Source of the DNA: Chloroflexota bacterium
GTDB lineage: Bacteria; Chloroflexota; Ktedonobacteria; Ktedonobacterales; Ktedonobacteraceae
Reading direction: 5' to 3'
Length of the DNA: 15,932 nt
Assembly: GCA_021828635.1 (NCBI GenBank)
Contig: JAJZEJ010000578.1
Location: 1 to 15,932 of the forward strand
The notes under the pieces are model-generated. The model saw only the letters and a program-made list of their open reading frames with translations, was not told the origin of the DNA and ran no database searches. Below, one piece after another: positions 7,760-14,122 of this stretch (positions within the stretch are counted from its first letter, which is position 1; every line of letters starts with the position of its first letter). The position numbers and the translations under genes are program-made.

Positions 7760-8815
7760 ATGAGTTCCGATTCTTACGCCTATGAGCAATTGGCCCATCA
7801 ACGTCTCTCAGACGGAACTCCAGGTGCGGTCTGCGAAATTCTGCCCGTGACATTGGAGTCGAACCAGGTGGTCTTGCTTCGTCGTCCTACAGACAGCCAG
7901 GCGCAATCCTGGCTTGTCCCACATCAACCAGACAAACATCCCAACGAAGCTGTACTCCAGCACCTGGCAGCATTCTTTGGCGAGGTCTTTGAACCGCATA
8001 CGTCTATTGTTCACTCAACCTCCTGGCGCTACGAATGCCAGCCAGGGAGAGTTATCCTCACCTACTTGGTTGTGCTGCCTCAACGGCCCTGGCTACGCCA
8101 TTGGATGGAGACCGGGCGTATTCTCTTTGAGTATGTAGGAGCTATCCAAAAGGTACAAGGGGACAACCTCCATCCCCCTGAAAAAATGAAGATGGACGAT
8201 GTGCTTGCCCATGCCCTTGATCACCTGGCCCTCCTGAGTCGTGACGACAGGAGCATCCAGACGGTACTCACGCCTGAATGGATAGACGTGCTTGGACCGC
8301 GACTTCCAAAACCGGCCGGTTTTGTTGGATTTGTGCTGAGTCAGCCTCTCGCTTTTCAGGATGCACATGCAAACGCCGAGAAGGTTCAATTCGTCGCCGA
8401 TCAGATTATTTTTCGTCAAAGCGACCCGGCAGATAAGCTCTATATCATTACCAGAGGCCAGGTCGATGTCTTGCGATTGAATAAGAGGAACGGCAGGGAA
8501 ATACATGTAGCACGGCTGAAGGAGGGACAGTACTTTGGAGAAATTGGAGTGCGAGGCCACACCGAACGCACAGCCACCGTTCGGGCAGTGACTCCAGTGG
8601 AGTGTCTGGCACTGAACCATAAGGTAGTCGCGTCACTGCTGGCAGCTTCAAGGGAGGCGTACAATGACATGGATAGAGTGCTGCGCCGTCGCATTATGGA
8701 ACTTGGTGTACTTGAGGACACGGTGATCGAAAATTCGTTAGATGCCGACTTGAATACCGTCATAGAGACGCGCATGATCCGCGATCAGCTCAAAGTACTC
8801 GAAGGGATGATATAA
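7760..8815 (+). CDS. Nudix-like/CNB two-domain protein
   Basis: A 351-residue protein with a C-terminal cyclic-nucleotide-binding domain and an N-terminal domain of uncertain family. The CNB domain (about 208-300) is canonical: FVADQIIFRQSDPADKLYII, TRGQVDVL, then the phosphate-binding cassette YFGEIGV (258-264) with R270-T-A-T. It is followed by helices but no helix-turn-helix, so it is not a Crp/Fnr-type regulator. The N-terminus (about 18-110) reads like a Nudix fold (GAVCEILPV, VVLLRRP, SWLVP, then a helix near EAVLQHLAAFFGEVF), but the catalytic REXXEE core of the Nudix box is absent, so hydrolase activity is doubtful. Residues 145-190 form a helical connector. ATG at 7760 is preferred over an upstream in-frame TTG (7694) because AAGAGGAG lies 10 bases before it. 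It may sense a nucleotide signal for the cluster. Role unknown. Confidence 0.85.
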   Translation: MSSDSYAYEQLAHQRLSDGTPGAVCEILPVTLESNQVVLLRRPTDSQAQSWLVPHQPDKHPNEAVLQHLAAFFGEVFEPHTSIVHSTSWRYECQPGRVILTYLVVLPQRPWLRHWMETGRILFEYVGAIQKVQGDNLHPPEKMKMDDVLAHALDHLALLSRDDRSIQTVLTPEWIDVLGPRLPKPAGFVGFVLSQPLAFQDAHANAEKVQFVADQIIFRQSDPADKLYIITRGQVDVLRLNKRNGREIHVARLKEGQYFGEIGVRGHTERTATVRAVTPVECLALNHKVVASLLAASREAYNDMDRVLRRRIMELGVLEDTVIENSLDADLNTVIETRMIRDQLKVLEGMI

Positions 8816-8816
8816 G

Positions 8817-8875
8817 CAAGATGCCGGGTAGACTCAGCATCTTGTAGGTCTGAATCCATCTTGTAGGTCTGGATC
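8817..8875. repeat. Hairpin plus 19-base tandem repeat in a convergent gap
   Basis: Directly after the stop of the CNB gene, CAAGATGC (8817-8824) and GCATCTTG (8837-8844) form a perfect 8-bp stem with a 12-base loop. The right arm overlaps the first of two tandem 19-base units (8838-8856 and 8857-8875), which differ at one base only (A8853 versus G8872). The second unit repeats CATCTTG, so the left arm can pair with either copy. No T-run follows, so this is not a classical intrinsic terminator. It may still end transcription between the converging genes, or be part of a dispersed repeat family. Confidence 0.6.
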
Positions 8876-9015
8876 ACGTATGTTGTTGCTATCCTTGCTC
8901 TCCCGTTTTCTCCGTAGTCGGCACTCGCAGTAGCGGCGGTACAACAGCGCATCGTATCTCCGTTGGACTTTTCGTCTGGCCTGTATGAGCAGCTTCTGTG
9001 CTGAATTTCCAGAGA

Positions 9016-10488
9016 TTAACGCACAATCACAACTAGCACGAGCATCATCAGCGCAACCGCGCACAGCACAGGTAGGGCAACTTTGCGCAGGATTTGCCCC
9101 TCTTTGCCGACCAGTCCCACTGTTGTTGTTGCTAATACCATGCGGGCGGGCGAGGCCATTGTGGCAATCGAATCCGCTCCATTCTGCGCCGCCATTACCC
9201 AATACACAGGTAGATGCGCTTTGAGGCTAATGGTACGCTGCAATTGCGCGAAGACGGCCATTCCTCCGGCATTCGACCCCGTAATCCAGCCGCCGAGTGC
9301 GCCCAGCCAGGGCGCAACCCAGCTATAGCCATAGCCCAATGTCGCCGCCGCGCTCCCCAAAACCACGATCATACCGCCATTGCTCATGACTTGCGAGGCC
9401 GCTAAAAAGCTGGCAATCGCTACCGCCCCTGGCGTAAACTGCCTTAATGTGCGTAGCAACGCCTCTTTTATTTGCGCAAAATTGGCTCTGGTTAGTAGCA
9501 ATGTCGCCAGCACGGTCAGGAAAATAAAGAAGCCAGGACTATAAAGCAACTGAAAATGCAGGTTAATCGCCGCAATGCTCAACACACCATTTGTTTGCAG
9601 CCAATGCTGTAGTGGCACAACAAAACGTGAGAGCAGTAGTAACAGCGTCAGGATAATATAAGGGACAAGAGCTAATGGAAATGTCTGCCCTGCTACTTTT
9701 GGGACTTGCTCCGGCGAAGCTTTGTGGCCGATTCTGCCTGCCACAATCAACAAAATAATTATGGGAATGCTGGCAAAAGCTCCTGCCAGTTCCACACCCA
9801 ACCACAAGCTAAAGCACCACTCGCCGAGAGCCAGCAGCAGGCCAGCTAACAGGGCGAGCGGCCAGAGACGCCGCACTGCCCCGCGTGTCCCGCCTAGCAG
9901 GAGTGTGAGCAGTGCGAAGAGACAGGGAACAGGCATGTTCAGCAGAGCCGTGTGTGCGCTCAGTATGCTGACGTTGAGTTGGGTCAATTGCGCACCCAAC
10001 ACCGTACCAACGGCCAGCGCACCCCACGGTACAGCGATCTGCCCAAAGAGGCCCAGCACGGCGGCTTGCAGGGTATCCAAGCCCAGCGCCATCAGCATCG
10101 GAATGATGACTACTGAGCCGACGCCAAAACCACTCACCGATTCGACAAAAGGTGCGACACCGATTACAAGCAACAGCAGTTGTATGTCGCGTTCTGGACA
10201 GAGCCGACCAATACCCCGCGCTAAAATATCAATACAGCCCGTTACGCGCTGCACTTGATAGAGCAACAATGCTGGTAACAGCACATACAGCACCGTTAAT
10301 GAATTGCCAATGCCCTGTCCTACGGCCAGTGCTGATTGCACAAATGACAGATGAAATACTGGTACGAATAGCACCAGCAGGAGCGCAACAAGCATGGTTG
10401 CCAGACCGGCTTGTAGCCCACTGCGCTGCAAGGCGGCCAGCATGATAATGGCGACGAGCAAGGGTAGCATGGCTAGCAGAATGGTCAT
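9016..10488 (-). CDS. lctP: L-lactate permease (LctP family)
   Basis: A 490-residue polytopic inner-membrane transporter, predicted to import lactate (or glycolate) with protons. Long hydrophobic segments run through the protein, about 12 or more helices. Family signatures are visible: APFVESVSGFGVGSVVIIP (112-130), QIAVPWGALAVGT (150-162), GGWITGSNAG (399-408), AAQNGADSIATMASPARM (433-450) and VGLVGKEG (457-464). It is somewhat shorter than the E. coli LldP (about 550), with the loss spread across loops. The ATG at 10488 has GAGGAGCT 5-12 bases upstream on the minus strand. It lies 39 bases downstream of the phosphoesterase gene on the same strand and is probably cotranscribed with it. No lactate dehydrogenase gene is seen in the window, so the real substrate rests on family resemblance. 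Confidence 0.93.
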   Translation of the reverse strand: MTILLAMLPLLVAIIMLAALQRSGLQAGLATMLVALLLVLFVPVFHLSFVQSALAVGQGIGNSLTVLYVLLPALLLYQVQRVTGCIDILARGIGRLCPERDIQLLLLVIGVAPFVESVSGFGVGSVVIIPMLMALGLDTLQAAVLGLFGQIAVPWGALAVGTVLGAQLTQLNVSILSAHTALLNMPVPCLFALLTLLLGGTRGAVRRLWPLALLAGLLLALGEWCFSLWLGVELAGAFASIPIIILLIVAGRIGHKASPEQVPKVAGQTFPLALVPYIILTLLLLLSRFVVPLQHWLQTNGVLSIAAINLHFQLLYSPGFFIFLTVLATLLLTRANFAQIKEALLRTLRQFTPGAVAIASFLAASQVMSNGGMIVVLGSAAATLGYGYSWVAPWLGALGGWITGSNAGGMAVFAQLQRTISLKAHLPVYWVMAAQNGADSIATMASPARMVLATTTVGLVGKEGQILRKVALPVLCAVALMMLVLVVIVR

Positions 10489-10527
10489 GAAAAGCTCCTC
10501 TCATATATTTGTGACCATACTGCTATT

Positions 10528-11475
10528 TTAACCCAACATTACCCTCCACTGTTCTAGCCAATGCTGCGTTTTGTGGTCACGCACACGAATGATGGCATGA
10601 TGCGGATAGATGTGAAATGAGAACGAGGCCAGCACGTCGGGCGTATCTGCACGGTACTCTAGCTGTGTGCGTTCGGCATTCCAACGCGCTCCGGCGAAAC
10701 GTCCTGTGTACCAGGGTGACATCAGGTTGAGGTGTGTCACGCTATGATCGCCTAATCTCTCATTAAGGAGCAGTTGCGGCGAACCCCAACCGGAATGCGT
10801 ATGACCACTGATATAGAAAACAGCATTGGCATGGTGCGCCAGGATGAGTCGCACGGCCTCTGAATTTTCCACAAAAAAGAAGGCATCGAGCGAGTCGTCA
10901 TCCATGTTGCGTTGCGGATCGCGGTCCAGCACGGTATTGTGCAAGGGGCAATGAGCAAAGATGATGGCAAGACGCTCGGCGTTTTGTGTCAGCGTCTCAT
11001 CCAGAAATTCCAGTGTCTCCGGCGGGAAAATGACGTGCGGATTCTCGCACCGCTCTCCTGGCAAGAAGGGATTGGGCTGATCGAGCATGATACAAATAAT
11101 TTCGTTATGCGCACCCGCCGTCCAACTATAACGCACTGGTCTACCCCAGACTGCGCTAAATTCCGCGCCGGTATGCAGTATATCCACCGGCCCATCGGGC
11201 TGAAATTCGTGATTGCCCAGGCCGGGATAGAGTGGTACCGTGCCTAGTTGCTCACTCAACACACGTTTTGCTAGCGAATAATGCTGTGGCGCACCCTTAT
11301 CGACCAGATCACCCGGCGCAACACAAAAGGCCGGTAATCCCTCCTGCTGCCAGATACTATGCAAGTCATCAAACATCTGTGTCATGCGCGGTGTATGAAT
11401 GGGCAACCACTGCTCCCACGCTCGAAAATGCATATCGCCGATAGCCCAGAAATGTAATAGTGCTTGTTCTGCCAA
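10528..11475 (-). CDS. Calcineurin-like metallophosphoesterase
   Basis: A 315-residue soluble dinuclear-metal phosphoesterase. The ordered family motifs are all present: GDMH (13-16), GDLVD (55-59), GNHE (87-90), a metal-binding His in AHCPLHN (174-180), and GHTH (224-227). The substrate could be a phosphodiester, nucleotide or phosphoprotein, and nothing in the sequence decides which. There is no signal peptide, so a cytoplasmic location is likely. The start is a TTG at 11475, chosen because GAGGAG lies about 7 bases upstream (11483-11488 on the + strand as CTCCTC) and the reading MAEQALLHFWAIGDMHF puts the first motif at the usual distance from the N-terminus. It is the first gene of a two-gene minus-strand unit with the lactate permease. 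A promoter candidate lies at 11530-11557. Confidence 0.93.
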   Translation of the reverse strand: MAEQALLHFWAIGDMHFRAWEQWLPIHTPRMTQMFDDLHSIWQQEGLPAFCVAPGDLVDKGAPQHYSLAKRVLSEQLGTVPLYPGLGNHEFQPDGPVDILHTGAEFSAVWGRPVRYSWTAGAHNEIICIMLDQPNPFLPGERCENPHVIFPPETLEFLDETLTQNAERLAIIFAHCPLHNTVLDRDPQRNMDDDSLDAFFFVENSEAVRLILAHHANAVFYISGHTHSGWGSPQLLLNERLGDHSVTHLNLMSPWYTGRFAGARWNAERTQLEYRADTPDVLASFSFHIYPHHAIIRVRDHKTQHWLEQWRVMLG

Positions 11476-11529
11476 CTTTTATCTCCTCGAACGAATGAGT
11501 TTCATCATTGATAATTGTACAAGGAAATT

Positions 11530-11557
11530 GTTATGGCAGTGTAAAATCGCGTGTCAA
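11530..11557 (-). promoter_or_regulatory. Candidate sigma-70-type promoter for the phosphoesterase-permease unit
   Basis: On the minus strand a perfect -35 TTGACA (11552-11557) is followed after 16 bases by CATAAC (11530-11535), four of six matches to TATAAT. It points toward the TTG start at 11475, leaving a leader of roughly 45-50 bases. Prediction from consensus only. Confidence 0.45.
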
Positions 11558-11560
11558 AAC

Positions 11561-11589
11561 TTGTCCCTTTCCCCCACCTCTGGTATACT
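11561..11589 (+). promoter_or_regulatory. Candidate extended -10 promoter for the toxin-antitoxin-like pair
   Basis: TTGTCC (11561-11566), a 17-base spacer, then TATACT (11584-11589) preceded by TG at the extended -10 position (11581-11582). It faces the small gene at 11709, giving a leader of about 110 bases. Its -35 box lies only three bases from the -35 box of the oppositely directed candidate, so the two promoters are back to back. Prediction from consensus only. Confidence 0.5.
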
Positions 11590-11708
11590 AGTCCTTGACG
11601 ACTCGCAGGTTGTTCTGATCATCTTTCTATGTAGGAAGATTTGTATGCTCGCCTAAAGCTGGTTGGACGAAGAAAAAACCGCAGAACAAATTCTTTGAGG
11701 AGCATTTT

Positions 11709-11960
11709 ATGATTGATCGACTTCATGAGATGTTAGAGCGACTTCAATATCTGCCCCAGTCAGAGCAGGAGGAAGTTGTGGAGCAACTCGAAAAACTTCT
11801 GGCACGGATTGAGCGCCGCCAAGCGAAGGCACAAGAACGCTCCACTGCCTGGCACAAGCTCGTCGGCGTGTGGGCTGACGATAACGTGGATCAGGCTTAT
11901 GCAGAGCTAGATCGTATTCGCCACGCCAACCCACCTAGCCCACCTCTTCAACTGCCATGA
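11709..11960 (+). CDS. Small helical protein, probable antitoxin partner of the PIN RNase
   Basis: An 83-residue acidic, largely helical protein. Residues 1-45 are leucine- and glutamate-rich with heptad-like spacing (LHEMLERLQYLPQSEQEEVV, then a second helix to about 47), suggesting a coiled coil for dimerisation. The second half has a WHKLVGVWADDNVDQAYAEL segment and a proline-rich tail (PPSPPLQLP). Its stop overlaps the start of the PIN gene as ATGA, the usual antitoxin-toxin layout. The gene order and size support an antitoxin role, but I see no clear ribbon-helix-helix, AbrB or Phd DNA-binding motif, so autoregulation cannot be argued from sequence. GAGGAG about 7 bases before the ATG supports the start. 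Confidence 0.75.
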   Translation: MIDRLHEMLERLQYLPQSEQEEVVEQLEKLLARIERRQAKAQERSTAWHKLVGVWADDNVDQAYAELDRIRHANPPSPPLQLP

Positions 11961-12394
11961 ACTTACGAGTAAGCGGTCATACTCGCTTCTTATTGGATGC
12001 CAACGTATTAGCTGGTGTGTTTCTGGGCCGCCGTGGCGCAGTGACTCTCGTTGATCCGTGGATTACTCATCAAGAAGCGGCAACCAGTATCTTGGTGTAT
12101 GGAGAAGTAGTCGAGTATGCAATGGGTTTTGCAGACTACGCCCGTCGTCTTGTGCATCTTAGGACACTGCTTCACACCATCCCTGCCTATCCTGTAACTT
12201 ATGAGATTATGGAGCGATATGCAGCGTTGCGCCGTGCTATGCGACTCTCTTCGTCTGGCCTGATAGGCGATGTCGATACGTTAATCGCAGCGACTGCTTT
12301 GGAGCATGAGCTAACCGTCGTGACAACGGATACCGATTTCATGCGTGTTCCTGGCCTCAGATCCCATGTGATTCCTCTGAGTACTATCAAATAG
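11957..12394 (+). CDS. PIN-domain ribonuclease, VapC-like toxin
   Basis: A 145-residue single PIN domain, predicted Mg-dependent endoribonuclease that would cleave tRNA or another RNA when freed from its antitoxin. Conserved acidic residues are in place: D14 in FLLDANVLAG, E50 in ILVYGEVVEY, D107 in DVDTLIAATALEHELT, and D125/D127 in VVTTDTDF. The DTLIAATALEH and VTTDTDF blocks are typical of VapC proteins, and the length (about 130-145) is normal. It overlaps the upstream small gene by four bases, so translation is probably coupled. No frameshift or lost catalytic residue is seen, so the module looks intact. The downstream gene is 144 bases away with its own promoter candidate. Confidence 0.9.
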   Translation: MNLRVSGHTRFLLDANVLAGVFLGRRGAVTLVDPWITHQEAATSILVYGEVVEYAMGFADYARRLVHLRTLLHTIPAYPVTYEIMERYAALRRAMRLSSSGLIGDVDTLIAATALEHELTVVTTDTDFMRVPGLRSHVIPLSTIK

Positions 12395-12442
12395 CAAGTC
12401 ATCTTTACCCCAGATTTATGAAGCCCTTGATTACAGCACGTA

Positions 12443-12470
12443 TTGACAGAACATCCCATCCGTGTAAGAA
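12443..12470 (+). promoter_or_regulatory. Candidate promoter upstream of the glutamine synthetase gene
   Basis: A perfect -35 TTGACA (12443-12448), a 16-base spacer, and TAAGAA (12465-12470), with TG immediately upstream of the -10. The distance to the ATG at 12539 leaves a leader of about 60 bases. No GlnR- or TnrA-like operator was recognised. Prediction from consensus only. Confidence 0.4.
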
Positions 12471-12538
12471 TGCACATGCTTTGAATATGTTGTTGCATTG
12501 GTGGTAAGCAAGGATGCAAGAGGAACAGAGGCACAGCT

Positions 12539-13963
12539 ATGGCCGATAAACAAGAGCAACCAGAGATAGTACAGCACACAAATGAGACGCGCACACAGAT
12601 AATGCGGCGCATTGAGCAGGAACAGGTGCGTTTCATCAATCTAGAATTTACCGATGTTGTTGGCATGGCGAAATGCGTCACAATTCCGGTCGAGCAGTTT
12701 CCAGATTGTATTGAACATGGTCGCTGGTTCGATGGCTCGGCTCTCGATGGCTTTGCGCGTATCGCCGAAAGTGACATGTATCTCTTCCCCGATCTGTCTA
12801 CATTTGCCGTATTGCCCAATAATGTGCGTCCCTCGCCTGCTTCAGCTATACAGCAGAACGACGGCCATGTAGTCGAGGATGATACGGTAGCACGGGTGAT
12901 CTGTGCTGTACGCACACCGGATGAGGAAGACTTTGATGGCGATCCACGGGCCACATTGCAGCGTACACTCACACTGGCTCACGACATGGGCTATGGCTTC
13001 CGCGTCGCGCCCGAACTGGAGTTTTTCTTGTTGCGCCAGGACGAGAAGATGCCGACACCACTGCCGCATGATAGCGGTGGCTACTTCGACCTCTCTACCG
13101 ACCTGGCCGCGACCGTGCGTCGCCAGATGGTACGCGCCCTTCAGCAGATGCATATTTCCGTTGAGGCCAGTCATCACGAGGTTGCCGCCGGACAGCACGA
13201 GGTCGATCTAGCTAGTGATGACGCGCTCAAGATTGCCGATAGCCTGATGACGGCTAAATACGTGTTAAAGGCCATTGCCGCTCAGCACAATCTGTATGCT
13301 ACCTTCCTGCCCAAACCACTTTACGGCATTAACGGCTCCGGCTTGCATATGCATCAGCAACTTGTGCGTTTGAGCAGTGGCGAAAATGCCTTTGTCGATG
13401 CACACGACGAATATGGCCTCTCCGAGATTGGCCGCTACTTTATTGCTGGTCAGCTGACCCATGCTCGTGCCATGTGTGCCTTACTGGCCCCGCTAATCAA
13501 CTCCTACAAGCGGCTCATCCCCGGTTTCGAGGCTCCGGTCTTCATTAATTGGGGGCGTGTCAATCGGCAGGCGCTGATTCGCGTACCGCGCATGAGCCAT
13601 AACATGAATATCTCCGGGCGTATCGAACTGCGCTGTAGCGATCCAAGCTGCAATCCCTATCTGGCCCTCGCTGTCATGCTGCGTGCTGGCCTGGATGGCA
13701 TTCAGCGCCGCCTGACGTTGCCACCACCGATGGACGAAAACCTGTTCCTGCGTGACGAGAGCGAGCGCCTGCGTCCTCGCGCTAGCCTGTTGCCCGCCAC
13801 ATTGGAAGAAGCTCTTGAAGCATTACACGAAGATTCGCTGATCCGTGAGACGCTAGGTGATGCTATCTACGAGGGCTTCATGGATGCCAAAACCATCGAA
13901 TGGACCGAATATCGCCGTCAGGTGCATACCTGGGAGATTGAACGCTACCTGTCCATTTTCTAA
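12539..13963 (+). CDS. glnA: Type I glutamine synthetase
   Basis: A 474-residue cytoplasmic enzyme predicted to join ammonium and glutamate to glutamine with ATP as a dodecamer. Visible landmarks: the D50' loop WFDGSALDGFARIAESDMYL (63-82), APELEFF (157-163) and EVAAGQHEVD (214-223) with metal-binding Glu residues, GINGSGLHMH (263-272), NSYKRLIPGFEAP (321-333) with the flap Glu331, NRQALIRVPR (342-351), and RIELRCSDPSCNPYLAL (361-377). Length is close to the GSI family norm. The adenylylation tyrosine region of the GSI-beta subtype (NLYDLP-like) is replaced by PPPMDENLFLRDESERLR, so control by adenylylation is unlikely. The Ser of FDGSS is Ala68. It could alternatively be a GS-like gamma-glutamyl ligase acting on another amine, since NWGRVNR resembles such paralogues as well. 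AGAGGAACAGAGG lies upstream of the ATG. Confidence 0.88.
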   Translation: MADKQEQPEIVQHTNETRTQIMRRIEQEQVRFINLEFTDVVGMAKCVTIPVEQFPDCIEHGRWFDGSALDGFARIAESDMYLFPDLSTFAVLPNNVRPSPASAIQQNDGHVVEDDTVARVICAVRTPDEEDFDGDPRATLQRTLTLAHDMGYGFRVAPELEFFLLRQDEKMPTPLPHDSGGYFDLSTDLAATVRRQMVRALQQMHISVEASHHEVAAGQHEVDLASDDALKIADSLMTAKYVLKAIAAQHNLYATFLPKPLYGINGSGLHMHQQLVRLSSGENAFVDAHDEYGLSEIGRYFIAGQLTHARAMCALLAPLINSYKRLIPGFEAPVFINWGRVNRQALIRVPRMSHNMNISGRIELRCSDPSCNPYLALAVMLRAGLDGIQRRLTLPPPMDENLFLRDESERLRPRASLLPATLEEALEALHEDSLIRETLGDAIYEGFMDAKTIEWTEYRRQVHTWEIERYLSIF

Positions 13964-14017
13964 CTGCCACTACGTTGAATGGAGACAAACGAAATAAAAT
14001 ATGAGAATAAGGCCGTT

Positions 14018-14100
14018 GTACGAACCGATTTACCGCGTCCGCGTACCTGTTGGGCGTGATAAATGCCTGGGCTACGCGGGCGCGGTAAACCGGTCCGTAC
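14018..14100. repeat. 83-base imperfect inverted repeat (28-bp arms)
   Basis: Arms at 14018-14045 and 14073-14100 are complementary at 25 of 28 positions, with a 27-base loop (14046-14072). All three differences are transitions (A14023, A14028 and T14038 against their partners), so each is a G-U wobble in a transcript of one strand or the other. The outer ends are GTACG and CGTAC. It lies between the converging ends of glnA and the hydrolase gene. There is no T-run, so it may act as a two-way terminator by structure alone, or be a mobile palindromic repeat (REP- or MITE-like). Confidence 0.75.
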
Positions 14101-14122
14101 AGGGAAAGGGGTACAGAGAGTA

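Noticed and set aside
7811..8090. Functional Nudix hydrolase domain
   Set aside because: The Nudix box core REXXEE is not present in the helix where it should be, so only a fold-level resemblance is claimed.
8834..9202. 122-residue minus-strand open frame between the CNB gene and the permease
   Set aside because: It overlaps the lactate permease on the same strand in another frame, is rich in Arg and Cys, and shows no recognisable motif or ribosome-binding site.
12199..12972. 257-residue minus-strand open frame across the PIN and glutamine synthetase genes
   Set aside because: It lies antisense to two well-supported genes and has a Ser/Arg/Cys-rich composition typical of shadow frames.
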